Origin: Bidens hawaiensis
Taxonomy: Eukaryota; Streptophyta; Magnoliopsida; Asterales; Asteraceae
Direction: 5' to 3'
DNA: 64,000 nt
Assembly (NCBI GenBank): GCA_021521415.1
Contig: JAIQDT010000059.1
Span: 496,001 to 560,000, forward strand
Part shown: piece by piece, positions 1 through 10,751 of the stretch
Numbering within the stretch: position 1 is the first letter of the stretch
Layout of the letters: each line of letters starts with the position of its first letter
Notes under the pieces: model-generated
Seen by the model: only the letters and a program-made list of their open reading frames with translations
The model's database searches: none
What the model was told of the DNA's origin: nothing
Position numbers and translations under genes: made by a program

Positions 1-623
1 GGTTTGCTACTCATGACTGAGTCCCGGATTTGCATAGGTAAACCCCCAATGTATTTGTCAAGCTCACGCTCAGCTGGGGTAACCAAATGAGGGACGAGAA
101 TGCTCAACTCGTGGAAACGGAGTGAGTAAGCGGCGTTACCACCACTATCTTGCTTGAGGTTCCAAAATTCCTCCTCAAGCTTTTGAAGTTCGTGTTTGGG
201 ACAAAACTTCTTCATCATGAGTGCCTTGAGGTAGGACCATGGAAGAGCCATAGCCGTTTCCGACCCTTGGAGATGCATGACACTACCCCACCATGTTAGA
301 GCGGTTTTTCTAAACATGCTTAAAGCGAAATTTGTCTTTTTCGCTTCGGGGCACTCGCTATATCTAAACACATTCTCCATAGACTCAAACCATTGCAACA
401 AGGTAGTCGCACAGTTCGTACCCCAGAATTCGGTTGGGTTGGCACTAGTAAATTGCTTATATGCGTAGGATACGGGTTTGGGTTCAACGGGTGCAACAAC
501 GGGTGGAGGAGGTTGGGTAGCTTGGATTTGAGTTACAAGTTCGGGAATCACAGCTGCCATTTGCTTGACGATAAAAGCAGCCATACGTCGGTTGGTGCTC
601 TTGCGCGGTCTTAGTGGAGGCAT
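1..623 (-). CDS. Ty3/gypsy gag, N-terminal part, cut by window edge
   Basis: An open minus-strand frame of about 207 codons starts with ATG at 621-623 and runs without a stop off the left edge. It has the look of plant gypsy Gag: a short basic start, a proline-rich linker, then a capsid-type domain with a tryptophan pair (TWWGS) and the segment MMKKFCPKHELQKLEEEFWN, typical of the retrotransposon gag family (PF03732). Gag would form the particle that packages the element RNA. The gag knuckle and pol would lie left of the window. A primer site and LTR lie upstream at 1571-4262, so this is the 5' end of a minus-strand element. No break is visible in this part. Confidence 0.85.
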   Translation of the reverse strand, partial: MPPLRPRKSTNRRMAAFIVKQMAAVIPELVTQIQATQPPPPVVAPVEPKPVSYAYKQFTSANPTEFWGTNCATTLLQWFESMENVFRYSECPEAKKTNFALSMFRKTALTWWGSVMHLQGSETAMALPWSYLKALMMKKFCPKHELQKLEEEFWNLKQDSGGNAAYSLRFHELSILVPHLVTPAERELDKYIGGLPMQIRDSVMSSK

Positions 624-1570
624 GCTAAAAGATTATAAAGAAATGAAATAAGTTTTAGGTAAAAAGAAATGGATATGAGAGTGTATAAAATAAGAATAAG
701 GTGAAGTTAAATTTTCTTTTTGATTGTGAATCCTAGAGTTAGTGAGGAGTAGATGTTAGTGTTAGATAAAATATAAATCTTTGTATATAAACAACAAACT
801 GGAAACAATCGTAAATGATTTTGAGATTTTGAGGGGTTAAAGCTTAAAAATTTGAGATTTTGAGGTTTATAGAGTCGGAAAATCGTACATGAACCACCAT
901 GATTTGATATTCCAACTCAAAAAAAAAAAATATAAAACACAACGTTGGAGTCTAAACATGTGCACGAATCACCGCAATTTTTTCATGTTTTCGACTCAAA
1001 TAACGATAATAACACCATAAATCGGGATACAACGTCATGTCAAAGCACTAGTCCACGATTCACCGTAGTTCTATCGTTTTGACACCGAAAAATTAGGATG
1101 GCGACCGGAACGCTCGCATTCGACTACTTAAAGTATTGACATGTATAACATGGTTTGTGGCCTAGAAAACGAGCACTATAATCTCACCATTCTAGGTAAG
1201 TAAATCACCTTCGATTCTTGGAATCTTTTTGTCAAATGGTCGTTTTATAATGTCTCGCTTCCTATGAGGGCTACGAACCCGATATAAATGCAACCTTTAA
1301 GGGATTATAAACAACGGGATCCAAGTTAATCTTGTAATCCATAAAACACAATGAAAATCTACTTTTTGCGTTTTAAGGTAAGGATACCTTGGAAATACTA
1401 TGAAAGTGTGTGTATGTGAACATTTGGGATATTGGTGAATTTTAAACAAGTTTATAAATAATATGCGATTTGAACAATCAAAATAGAGTAAACACGTATG
1501 AGCACACGTATAGGACCCTAAGCATAACAATAGTAGGTCGTTACGTCTAACCACCTATCCTATTGTCTTA
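624..1570 (-). other. gypsy 5' leader, noncoding
   Basis: About 950 bases between the gag start and the primer site. I see no coding potential beyond chance frames. It is AT-rich and is best read as the untranslated leader of the minus-strand gypsy element. Confidence 0.6.
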
Positions 1571-1582
1571 GCTCTGATACCA
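1571..1582 (-). other. primer binding site (initiator Met tRNA)
   Basis: Read on the minus strand this is TGGTATCAGAGC, the usual plant primer site complementary to the 3' end of initiator methionine tRNA. It lies three bases from the inner end of the LTR, as expected for first-strand synthesis. Confidence 0.9.
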
Positions 1583-1585
1583 ATC

Positions 1586-4262
1586 TGTCACACCCCGACC
1601 AAAGGCGGCGGAACATGCCGAGGTCTAACGATTGTCCATAAGCACATGACACTAATTAAAGTGACAGTATTTAATAAACTCATTTCATTTCATAACATCG
1701 AAAATGTCACATAACAATTATCCATAAAATAATCATAAAAAAAGATATCACAAAATATGGCAAATTTGATATTGTTCATTTTTACTAATATCCTAAGGAC
1801 TTTGATGTCGTTTTCTTCACAATCACAAATCAACCAAGATGAAAACCTGCAACATTTCATAAATAAAGTTTGTCAACACAAAGGTCGGTGAGCAATTCAT
1901 AAGTTTAATCATATTAGTATATAATAAAGATAGCCACAAAACTTGCATACGAAACGATAAATAAAAGTGGTAATTTTGATAAATAGATATCGCTAAACAC
2001 ATTAGCGACACCTAGCTATAAGGGGATGCCAAATAGTCTAGGATTTTATAGTTATCGTTAATTGCATTACGTTAACGACACCTTGCTATAAGGGGATGCC
2101 AAATAGTCTAGGATTTTATAGTTCCACCAACCAAAAGCGATAAACACATAGGCATATAAGCATAAAACACCAAATCGAGCAATTATTTAGGTAAAGTATA
2201 CAACTACGTTTGTGGTTTAAGATTCAAATATAAAGCATTTTGTTGAATAAGTATGAAATGTCACCCCCAAAATAAAAGATGGAAAATGGGGTATGAAGTA
2301 CTCACCTTCAAGTAGTAAACTTGAAAGATGATAATTTGGAGATTTGTCGGAACGACGAGTTTAACACACAATGCCTAAAAAGGAAAGAAGTCTTGAATTT
2401 AGAAAGGTTGTCTTGAAATCTTTAAACAAAATAAATGTTGAGAAATGTAAATAATTAAAGTTCAAGGTTTAAAATGTAACTATTTAAGAATTTATAATAA
2501 TAACCCTTTAAAAATGTAAGTTTGCTCTAAACCGGGTTAAAGTATCTAACCTTAATATTTACTCAACCTATGTTAAGTAATAAGGTGGGTAAAATGCAAG
2601 AATGCAAATCCCTTTGGAATAAAGATACTAAAACGGGTTTTTTTTATCGAGTGTTCGGGTTGTCGGTTCGGGTCTTGATAATTGGTCAAACCCAAAGTCA
2701 ACTTTCCAAAATATTGAATGTTATGAGATAACTCAATAAAATTTAATAAGACTTAACCAAGTATGTAGTTCCATTGTTTTAGAACTAACAACGCACTTTA
2801 AGCGAGTGTTCGGTTTTGTCGGTCCAAACTTTGTTATGAGATCAAGTTGGATCCAACATTTCCAAGTACTTAAGAAAATATTTAAAAATCAATTTGTAAC
2901 TATTTTTAAATAAATATACAAGTCTTGATGGCTAAAAAAAACACACTTGTGTGTCTTAAGCGAGCAAGAATCGGTTTGGTTCGGTTTCCATCTCACAACA
3001 AGTTCATAGATGGTTTCCACATGCCCAAACACTAAAGAACTTGTATAATAATGTACAAATAAAAAATACCAAAAGCTAACAATAAAGTCTTTAAACAAAA
3101 GTTCGGTTTTCGGTTCGGATCGTGTTTCGGGTTAAGACCGAGGTAAGATTCTACAAACCCATAACCATAGAATTTGTAAAAATGATTTTAGAAACTTAGA
3201 TCTAACACTAAGTATGTTTAAACAAACAAAACTAGTAACAAAGTTCGATTTATGGTTTAGAGCTATTTACGGTTAAACCGAAGCATAGACCCTTAAAAAC
3301 CCATAACCATGGAATTTGTAAACATGACCAAGAAACTAAAATAAGCAAGATTAATATGTATGAACAAGTTATATAGATGTATATATATCAAGGACACGAA
3401 GTCCTCCATGAAGCCTTGCCTTATGGGGTCCGAAACCTCACCGACCGGAATCGGAGAAGTAACTACCAAAGGTAAACAAGGGGTGTATATTATATATATG
3501 TTGCACAACCATAAACAAGTATTAATAAGGCTACATAAACTAATTAAGATGAAAGACTAAAAACCTTCAAGAACACTTAAGAAGATAACCTTGAATCTTT
3601 GATGTTTTAGAGAGTTTTTTTTTTTTTTGGAGTTGTAGAAAGGGAAAATGAAGAGGAAAGGTGGTGTATATATAGGGTAATGTTGGCGGTCAAATATGGG
3701 TGTGAGACACAAGAGTTTTCATGCAAAATGGATCAAGACAAAAACACAAAACAACAAAAAAAAAAAAATAATTAAATAAATAATAAATAAATAACTAAAA
3801 ATAAAAATAAAAATAGGATGTTTTCAAGACCCAACAAGTGTGAAACAATATTGTAACATAAATCCATCATTTTGATTATAACATAAGCTTCGGTTTACAA
3901 ATCGGGTCGGTTTACATAATAAACAAATACAAAAACGAATACAAACAAGACCCGAAATTGACGAATGTCACATATGGAAGGTTTTCAACTTAAAACTTAT
4001 TTTATTAAAACCTATGTTCTCACCAACTATTTTTAGTTGACACTCTCGCATGTTTTTCAGGTATTGGAAATTTGTTTGTTGAAGATTACTTGATGCAAGA
4101 TATAGTTGTATGATTGGACCTAGATGACTATAAAACAATTCATTGTATCTCTGTATTGCTTGATATTTTTAAATTTAACGACTATTGTAACACGTAGTAT
4201 CATGTGCTATGAACAATCACCGTCTCACCTCGACGTATTCCGCCGTCGGTTGGGGTGTGACA
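1586..4262 (-). repeat. 5' LTR of Ty3/gypsy element (2.7 kb)
   Basis: The LTR begins TGTCACACCCC and ends with the exact inverted form GGGGTGTGACA, giving TG...CA ends and a length of 2,677 bases. The primer site abuts its inner end. The base after the outer end starts GTACT, the candidate 5-bp target duplication; the partner copy is outside the window. A long LTR, an initiator-Met primer and this gag type suggest a Tekay/Del-like chromovirus (inference). It contains A-rich runs and diverged internal repeats but no gene. Confidence 0.85.
2006..2123 (+). repeat. 70-bp direct duplication inside the gypsy LTR
   Basis: A block beginning CGACACCT and containing GCTATAAGGGGATGCCAAAT occurs at 2006-2053 and again at 2076-2123, nearly identical over about 48 bases, with a 70-bp period. 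Confidence 0.8.
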
Positions 4263-4939
4263 GTACTGATCATGCTCACACTGTCCAGAGTTCCATCTCT
4301 TTCATCCTCTGACCATCAAATTCGGTCTTAATCGCGTTCCAAATCTCCTTGCAAGATTGTTGCTTCCGGGATCAACTGATAAATCAACGCAGTCACGATG
4401 TTGTTTTAATCAACATCGGTTGTGCCAAGTCAATGGTATGCCCAACCTTATGCACGTTCAAGAGTACCTTCATTCGAATAGTTCATACCTTATAATTGGT
4501 AGAGGTAAGCATGGGACTTTGGAAAACATTCGGGTTCCCACTCTCGCTCCCACCGCTCGTCTTCGTTGTTTCTTTATCACCCATCGTTCTTCGTCAAATT
4601 CTAACCGCGAAAACAAGTCGAACAAAATTTGTTGAATCAAGAAAGCAAGAAAAATAAAAGAATTAAGCGAGCACACAAACGATGCCGTTAGAAATGTCAG
4701 GCCTCCTTTTAAGCGAGTACACAAACGATCCCACAAACAAACGTTCTCACACCTTTTTGGTTGACGTATTGAGTTCCAAGTTGAAGAGTGAGAACGCTAC
4801 TTCTCTTCTTGATTTACTTCAAAATCTTTGTTCATCATTATTCCAGTTCTGTAACTTCTTTGAAAAAACTTGACCTAAGTTAGCATTCCAAAGGTGAGTT
4901 TCCACAAGCATACGGATAAAAGCCTTTAATAGTATGAGC
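4263..4939. other. unassigned sequence between LTR and foldback element
   Basis: No gene is supported. On the minus strand near 4270-4360 a short stretch (KEIWNAIKTEFDG) faintly recalls a Ty1/copia gag of the UBN2 type, but it is too short and broken to call. The longer chance frames here show no recognisable domain. Confidence 0.4.
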
Positions 4940-4948
4940 ATCACATGC

Positions 4949-5479
4949 AGGGGTGGCAAATGTGACTCATGAGTTGAATGGGTTATATTAAAATGTATAT
5001 AATGGGTCATAATTGGTCAAACTAAAAAAATAAAAGGATTGAAACAAGTCAAAACTGGTTGACATTTTTGAGGTTTTTTTTTTTTTTTTTTTTTTATGGA
5101 ACGAGAAAAACGGAGGAAACTTTTTAGTTTTTTTACTTTTTTAGATTTATATTTCGAGCCATTTTTTTTAAATTTTTTAATGAGGGATTTCTTAAATCTC
5201 AACCCATTTTAACCAATTCAAAAACCCCTCATTAAAAAATTCAAAAATAAAAATTTAAAAATAATAACTCGAAATATAAATCTAAAACTAAAAAAGTGAA
5301 AAAACTAAAAAGTTTCCTCTGTTTTTCTCGTTCCATAAAAAAAATTAAAAAAAAACCTCAAGAAATGTCAACCCGTTTTGACCCATTTCAATCTTTTTTT
5401 TTTAATTTGACCCATTCTGACCCATTATATACAATTTAATACAACTCATTCAACCCATGTGTCACATCTACCACCCCTA
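4949..5479. mobile_element. Mutator-type foldback MITE with 9-bp target duplication
   Basis: The two halves of this 531-bp element are long, nearly complete inverted copies. The left end is AGGGGTGGCAAATGTGAC and the right end, reverse-complemented, is TAGGGGTGGTAGATGTGAC. It is flanked by the perfect 9-bp direct repeat ATCACATGC at 4940-4948 and 5480-5488. Nine-base duplications are typical of Mutator-like transposases, so this is best read as a non-autonomous MULE derivative mobilised in trans. The arms contain long A/T runs; the lysine-rich frame inside is an artefact of these. It sits just downstream of the CYP79 fragment. Confidence 0.85.
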
Positions 5480-5659
5480 ATCACATGCCTTGGTTCTGAC
5501 CTATTCAATTGCTTGTTGCTAGGCTCAGTTCTTTACTTTGTTTTAGCTTGTCGGATACAAATGAATTTTCATAATTTTTGCATGGCACAAAATTAAATTA
5601 ATATACGATTATTTATTTTATGACATCACATTCATGTTACAAATGTACACATAACTTTT

Positions 5660-6289
5660 TCATAGAGTAGGATAAACATGATGAGGTAGACGAGGCTTGG
5701 CTAAGGCGAATAATGGCTTAGCCTTTACTAAATCATGCATATTTTCCTTGAGATCAACATGTGGTTTGTTAGGGGGCAACTCCCACGTGAATCCTTGAAC
5801 GAGCCTAGCAAGAAGCATTGTGGTCATTGTCGAACCCAACAAGACACCAGGACACCCCCGCAGACCAGTGCTAAACGAAAACGTATGAAGGTTGTGGTCA
5901 GTTAACACCACTTCCTTATTACCGTTCATGTAACGGTCTGGATTGAAAGTCAGTGGGTCATCCCAGACATCAGGGTTCCGACTTAGCCCAATCCGGCTCA
6001 CCATCACATGGCTTCCCTTTGGTATGAAGTATCCGACAATAGTAGAGTCAGCAGTTGTCACATGAGGGAGATTGAAAGGTGCAACAGGGTGCAACCTTAA
6101 AGCCTCTTTAACACATGCTTTGATATAATTTAGGTTATGTAGATCAGATTCATGAACCAATCTATCCTTTCCGACCACCAAATCAAGCTCAAGGACAGCT
6201 TTATCGAGTATCCTTGGCTCGTTAATCATCTCCGCCATTGCCCATTCGATGTTATTTGAAACATTAACATAAACTGCCAGAATTATATC
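5660..6289 (-). pseudogene. cytochrome P450, CYP79-like, exon 2 only
   Basis: An uninterrupted 209-codon stretch from a splice acceptor (TGTGTACTACAG, minus strand, just above 6289) to the stop at 5660-5662. It matches the C-terminal half of CYP79 enzymes, ER-bound N-hydroxylases that turn amino acids into aldoximes, the first step towards cyanogenic glucosides, nitriles or related defence compounds. Visible motifs: K-helix KEALR, the CYP79-like PFNLPHV, PERF-type NPDRYMN, and heme loop FSTGLRGCPG with the cysteine ligand. The start at D-I-I-L fits the conserved single intron of the family. The I-helix reads YVNVSN where CYP79 normally has a DNPSN-like motif, so Asp and Pro are both replaced by Val. 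No exon 1 was found to the right in this window; the intron side is occupied by a foldback element. It is probably a 5'-truncated pseudogene, although the exon itself has no stop. Confidence 0.85.
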
Positions 6290-6385
6290 CTGTAGTACAC
6301 AACAAATTAATCAAAATCAAACAAAACAATTATATCTTCTAAAACCAAAACATCAAAATTCAGGCTTATCTTGGGTGGCTTAAAA

Positions 6386-8100
6386 TTAGAGAAAATTACT
6401 GTTAGCGTCCTTGTGGTTGCGTCCTTGTGGTTTTAGGGCGGAGACACAATTCTCCCCCAAAAATTTTTTTGAACTGGTTGAGTCCATGTGGTTTCAGAAA
6501 TGAACAATTTGAGTCCTGGTCGCTGTGGAATTACTAGCTTACCCTTTTTATGATCCGTATGAGTCCTTGCGGTTAAGTGATTGTTCAGTTTTAGTCACTC
6601 TTTAAAAATTTCCTCCAAATTAAAGAATTAACCACCAAACTATAACCAATCAAACCATAATCAACCAACCAAACCATAATCAACCAAAAATAAATGAACC
6701 GGATTTTTTTTAACAAAAATAAAATATCCGAACTTTTTTTAACAAAAATAAACAAACCGAACTAATTTTTTTAACATAAATAAACGAACCAAACTTTTTT
6801 AACAAAAAAATACAAACCAAACTATTTTTTAACAAAAACAAACGAATCAAACTACTATTTAACAAAAATAAACGAACCAGACTACTTTTTTAACAAAAAT
6901 AAACGAACCGAACTACCTTTTTAACAAAAATAGACGGACTAAACTACTTTTTTACTAAACTAAACGAACGTAACTACTTCTAAAATAAGTAACAGAATCG
7001 AACTCCACCTTAGTGCAAGCTATAACGATATTTTTGTTAAAAAAAAGTTCAGTTTGCTTATTTTTGTTTAAAATAAATTTGGTTCATTTATTTTTGTTAA
7101 AAAATTAGTTTGGTTCGTTTTTGTTTTTTTGTTGTTAAAACTAAGCTTGGTTCGCTTATTTGTTTTTTTTAAATAGTAGTTCGATACGGTTGTTTTTGTT
7201 AAAGCGAATTGTTCAATTCGTTTAGTTTAGTTAAAAAAAAGTTGTTCGGGTTTATTTATTATTAAAGAAAAGTATTTCGGTATTTTATTTTGTTAAAAAA
7301 GTAGTTCGGTTAGTTTATTTTTGTCAAAGAAATAGTTCGATTAGTTTATTTTTGTTAAAAAGTTGTTCGATTTGTTTATTTTTGTTAAAAAATAAGGTTG
7401 TTTCGTTTCTTTTTTGGTTAAAATGTAGTTGGATTCGTTTAATTTTGTTAAACGAAATGAACTACACTACTTGTAAAAAAAGTGGTTCGGTTCGTTTAGT
7501 AAAAGAAAGTAGTTTGATTCGTTTATATTTGTTAAAATATAAGTTTGGTTTGTTTATTTTTGTTAAAAAGTAAGTTCGGTTCGTTTATTATTTTTAGAAA
7601 TGTAGTTTGATTTGTTTGGTTTTGTTAAAAAATACGTTCGGTTTCTTTCTTTTTGTTAAAAAAAGTAGTTCGATTCGTTTATTTTTATTAAACGAAATGA
7701 AGTACTTGTAAAAAAGTGATTCGGTTCATTTAGTTTGATAAAAATGAGTTTTTGTTAATTTTTGTTGTTAGAAAGGAGTTCGGTTCGTTAATTTTTGGCG
7801 GAAAGTGGTTCAGTTTATTTACTTTTGTTAAAAAAATTAGTTTAGTTCATTTATTTTTGTTAAAGGGAAACGGGACTCAACGTGACCAATTATAAAAGTT
7901 CAAATATTCAGAGTGAAAATGTATATATATAGAAGTAAAATGCCAAATCTACCCCTAAAACTAACCAATTAAGTAAATGCAGGGACTCAATTGGTTCATT
8001 TTTGAACCCAAATGGACTCAACCAGTTCAAAAAAATTTTCGAGGACTCATTGTGCCTCCGTCATAAAACCACATGGACATAAACAATAATTTTCTCCTAA
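6386..8100. mobile_element. large foldback element made of degenerate short repeats
   Basis: Left end TTAGAGAAAATTACTGTTAG and reverse-complemented right end TTAGGAGAAAATTATTGTTT match, followed in both by GTCC..TGTGGTTT and further in by the same GAACTGGTTGAGTCCA text. The interior is two opposed arms of roughly 35-40-base degenerate units: the left arm repeats AACAAAAATAAACGAACC, the right arm its complement. No clear target duplication was found and no transposase is present. It lies in what would have been the CYP79 intron or upstream region. Confidence 0.7.
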
Positions 8101-8600
8101 AAATATGATAATAAAACGTTTATTGGTAGTTTTGGAAAGTGATTCGGTTCCTAGGAAATTAAGTCAAATCATCTTTTCATTTTTTTCTTTTCAATAACTT
8201 GTTTAACATTTAATTTGATTTACTAAACGCGTAGTTTGACAATCAGCGATAAATTTTATTAGGAATCAAGATTTTTTTTTCAAAATAAAGTATTTTTTAA
8301 TCATGTAAACAGAAAAAAGAATTGTTTTTGTAAGAAAACCTTTTTTTTTAGTTCTTATCAGCATTCTAACTAAAAAGAAAAAAAATAAGTATCTTTAATT
8401 TAAAAAAAAAAATTAATATTACAAGTGGAGTAAAATCAAATTATATGTTTAATGAATTAATATATATAAAAAGACACAATATTAATGAGTTTGCATCCTC
8501 CTGTCAAAACAAACGCAAACCTACACTTTTAAAAACCATCTATATATAGCGTTAAAAATTTTCAAAACCAATTATAGTCAATAATAGCTACATCACCTCA
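8101..8600. other. AT-rich noncoding DNA
   Basis: Very AT-rich with many A and T runs. I see no gene, repeat boundary or motif that I can support. Confidence 0.5.
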
Positions 8601-8619
8601 TCTGATTTCAAGCTTGTTT

Positions 8620-8935
8620 TTTATTATTATTTTTTTTTATATTTTTTTTAATGAACGAGGACGGCATGAGAGACATTTTAGTTATTTTAGTTTTTGCGTT
8701 TTTGATTTATATTTTGAGTTATTAATTTTTTATTAAATTTTTTGAATATTTTTTTGAGGGGTTTTTGAAACCCTTTGCATTTTAACCTTTACTTGGGTCA
8801 AGATGGATTAACTTTACCCATCTTGACCCATACCCATCCTAATCCTCTATTTTAAAAATCCATCCTGACCCATACCCATCTTGACCCAACACCCAAATTC
8901 AACCCAACCCACTCATATTGCCACCTCTAGAAAAT
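8620..8935. mobile_element. degenerate copy of the Mutator-type foldback MITE
   Basis: This stretch ends ATTGCCACCTCTAG, like the right end of the 4949-5479 element. It shares the interior order: an AACGAG-type block, TTGATTTATATTTTGAGTTA, a GAGGGGTTTTTGAA block, then repeated TTGACCCAT-type words. Only one arm is recognisable, so it is an older or half copy of the same family. Confidence 0.55.
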
Positions 8936-9021
8936 ATACATAGTTCTAATGGAGGTTTTGGACCTATTCCGTTTTCTGAAATATCAGATTAGAAGCATAT
9001 ATATCCTTGGCATGTTCTCCA

Positions 9022-9228
9022 GATTTTGTCTAGACATCTGAGCATTCTAATAGGGGTTGGCTAAATGTGCTCTTATATGCTAAGCATACACACATGGTGA
9101 GCAAAATAGAGAAATCAAATGACTAATTTATTTGAGGAAAGGGGTGCATTCAATAAAAAAAATTAGCTAGGGTATATTTAGCACAACCTTGAGTCCTTGA
9201 CACTTTATACATATGTCTAGACAAAATC
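9022..9228. mobile_element. small MITE with 16-bp perfect terminal inverted repeats
   Basis: GATTTTGTCTAGACAT at 9022-9037 is repeated in exact inverted form at 9213-9228. Inside, GGTTGGCTAAATGTGCTC on the left has a diverged inverted partner on the right. The 207-bp size and lack of coding fit a MITE; I could not fix the target duplication. Confidence 0.6.
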
Positions 9229-9290
9229 AAGACGGTATTATTGAACATGTTTTTATACACATGTTACACATACTAATTAACATGTTTTAT

Positions 9291-9869
9291 AGACTCTTAT
9301 TGTAAGTAGTGCAGATACAACTGAACAACCCTAACACTCTTCGAAAAGCCCAAGAAGAGCTAGACATACATGTGGGCAAAGATAGACAAGTAAACGAATC
9401 AGATATAATAAATCTGGTCTATCTAGAAGCAATAGTAAAAGAAGCATTGCGACTATACCCAGCTGCATTCCTTGGTGGTCCTAGAGCCTTTTCAGAAGAC
9501 TGTGCCATAGCCGGCTACAATGTCCCAAAAGGCACATGGCTATTAATTAATATGTAGAAGCTTCATCGTGATCCAAACATATGGCCAGACCCATGCGAGT
9601 TTAAACCAGAGAGGTTTTTAACCCCAAACCAAAAGGATGTAGATGTTAAGGGAGCTGATTTTGAGTTGATCCCTTTTGGTGCGGGAAGAAGGTCTTGTCC
9701 TGGGACACGCTTAGCATTACAAATGTTACACACAGTTCTAGCCACTTTACTACAAAACTTTGAGATGTCAACTCCGAACGGTGCACTAGTTGATATGACT
9801 GCGAGCGTTGGAATGACAAATTCCAAGGCAAGCCCACTTGAAATTCTTGTTTCCCCACGCTTTAAGTGA
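9291..9869 (+). pseudogene. cytochrome P450, CYP82-like, exon 2 remnant with stop and deletion
   Basis: Translation gives a CYP82-type C-terminal half: LNNPNTLRKAQEELD, K-helix KEALRLYP, PERF motif KPERFL, and heme loop [10 protein letters not shown], ending at TGA 9867-9869. CYP82 enzymes are ER-bound monooxygenases of terpenoid, flavonoid and alkaloid-type metabolism. Two lesions are clear. TAG at 9555-9557 stands where the family has a conserved Trp before KL-RDP. The I-helix motif SSADTT (9305-9322) is in a different frame from the following LNNP segment and the codons normally between them are missing, so a frameshifting deletion occurred. A splice-acceptor-like TTTTATAG precedes it and no exon 1 is seen. 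It points away from the CYP79 fragment. Confidence 0.85.
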
Positions 9870-10751
9870 CAACATTTGTTTGTAACAAACTCATTGTTAG
9901 TATTAGAGTTGTAATTGCTGGAATTAAAAATATGAAAAATCCATCTCTTTGGAACGAAAAATGACATATATTAACATAGAGTATTAAGGGAGTCCTGCCA
10001 TTTTCCTTTTTTTGTTAACGTTTTCAGACTCGGACCGAATATTGATCTGTTCCCCTTACTTGGTAACAGGTTGGATTGGCCCATGAAGTCGGACCGGATG
10101 ATGTCCTAATTATTTTTAATATATATTTATATATTTACAATTTATATATAACAATTTATTAAGAGTAATCCACGATTTTGGATTAATTGTTAGGTTTGTC
10201 GGTTAGTTCATTCAAGGGTAGTTTATGGTTTTGGCCCGTATGGTTTGACATGCTTGACCTTTTCAATCTAAAAAGGAACCTTTTTACATATCATAACTTA
10301 AGTTTTAATTTAAATTCTATAACACTCTTATTCACTGGTACCAACGTCATCCATTTTTCTATTAGTTCTTATGCGCCCCTCATAGGAGGCGACTTTAGTC
10401 CTTGTACTAGTCACTTGCATATAAACAAAATTCATATTATTTTTATAATATACTATCAATGTGCTTATAAAAACAATAACTTAAAGTATAATCATAAACG
10501 CGTTTTAGAAAAATCGAACGAGCTTTTCTTTCCTATGATCGGCTTGTATACAAACCTATTATTAATATTATTCTTATTAATATACTATCAATTAAAATGA
10601 ATAACTTGTGACTTTAATTATACACATGTAACTTTAATGTAATGATGTGTCCGCATGAACAAATGTTTTTTAACACGAAAATGCCCGTATATATTTGACG
10701 TTGTTTAGCGGTAATTTTCTATGAATATGTTAATCTATATCTATATCTATA
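9870..10751. other. noncoding DNA downstream of the CYP82 remnant
   Basis: The first 120 bases may be the former 3' UTR. The rest is AT-rich. A 137-codon frame at 10187-10600 has no recognisable domain and skewed composition. A (TATATC)n microsatellite ends the stretch near 10732-10757. Confidence 0.45.

Noticed and set aside
4470..4736. 88-codon minus-strand frame between the gypsy LTR and the foldback element
   Set aside because: Could be a fragment of a gene or retroelement, but I recognise no domain and the surrounding frames are broken.
5017..5202. 61-codon lysine-rich frame
   Set aside because: Produced by A/T runs inside the foldback element arms.
10187..10600. 137-codon plus-strand frame
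   Set aside because: No domain, composition like AT-rich intergenic DNA, and no promoter or neighbour supporting a gene.
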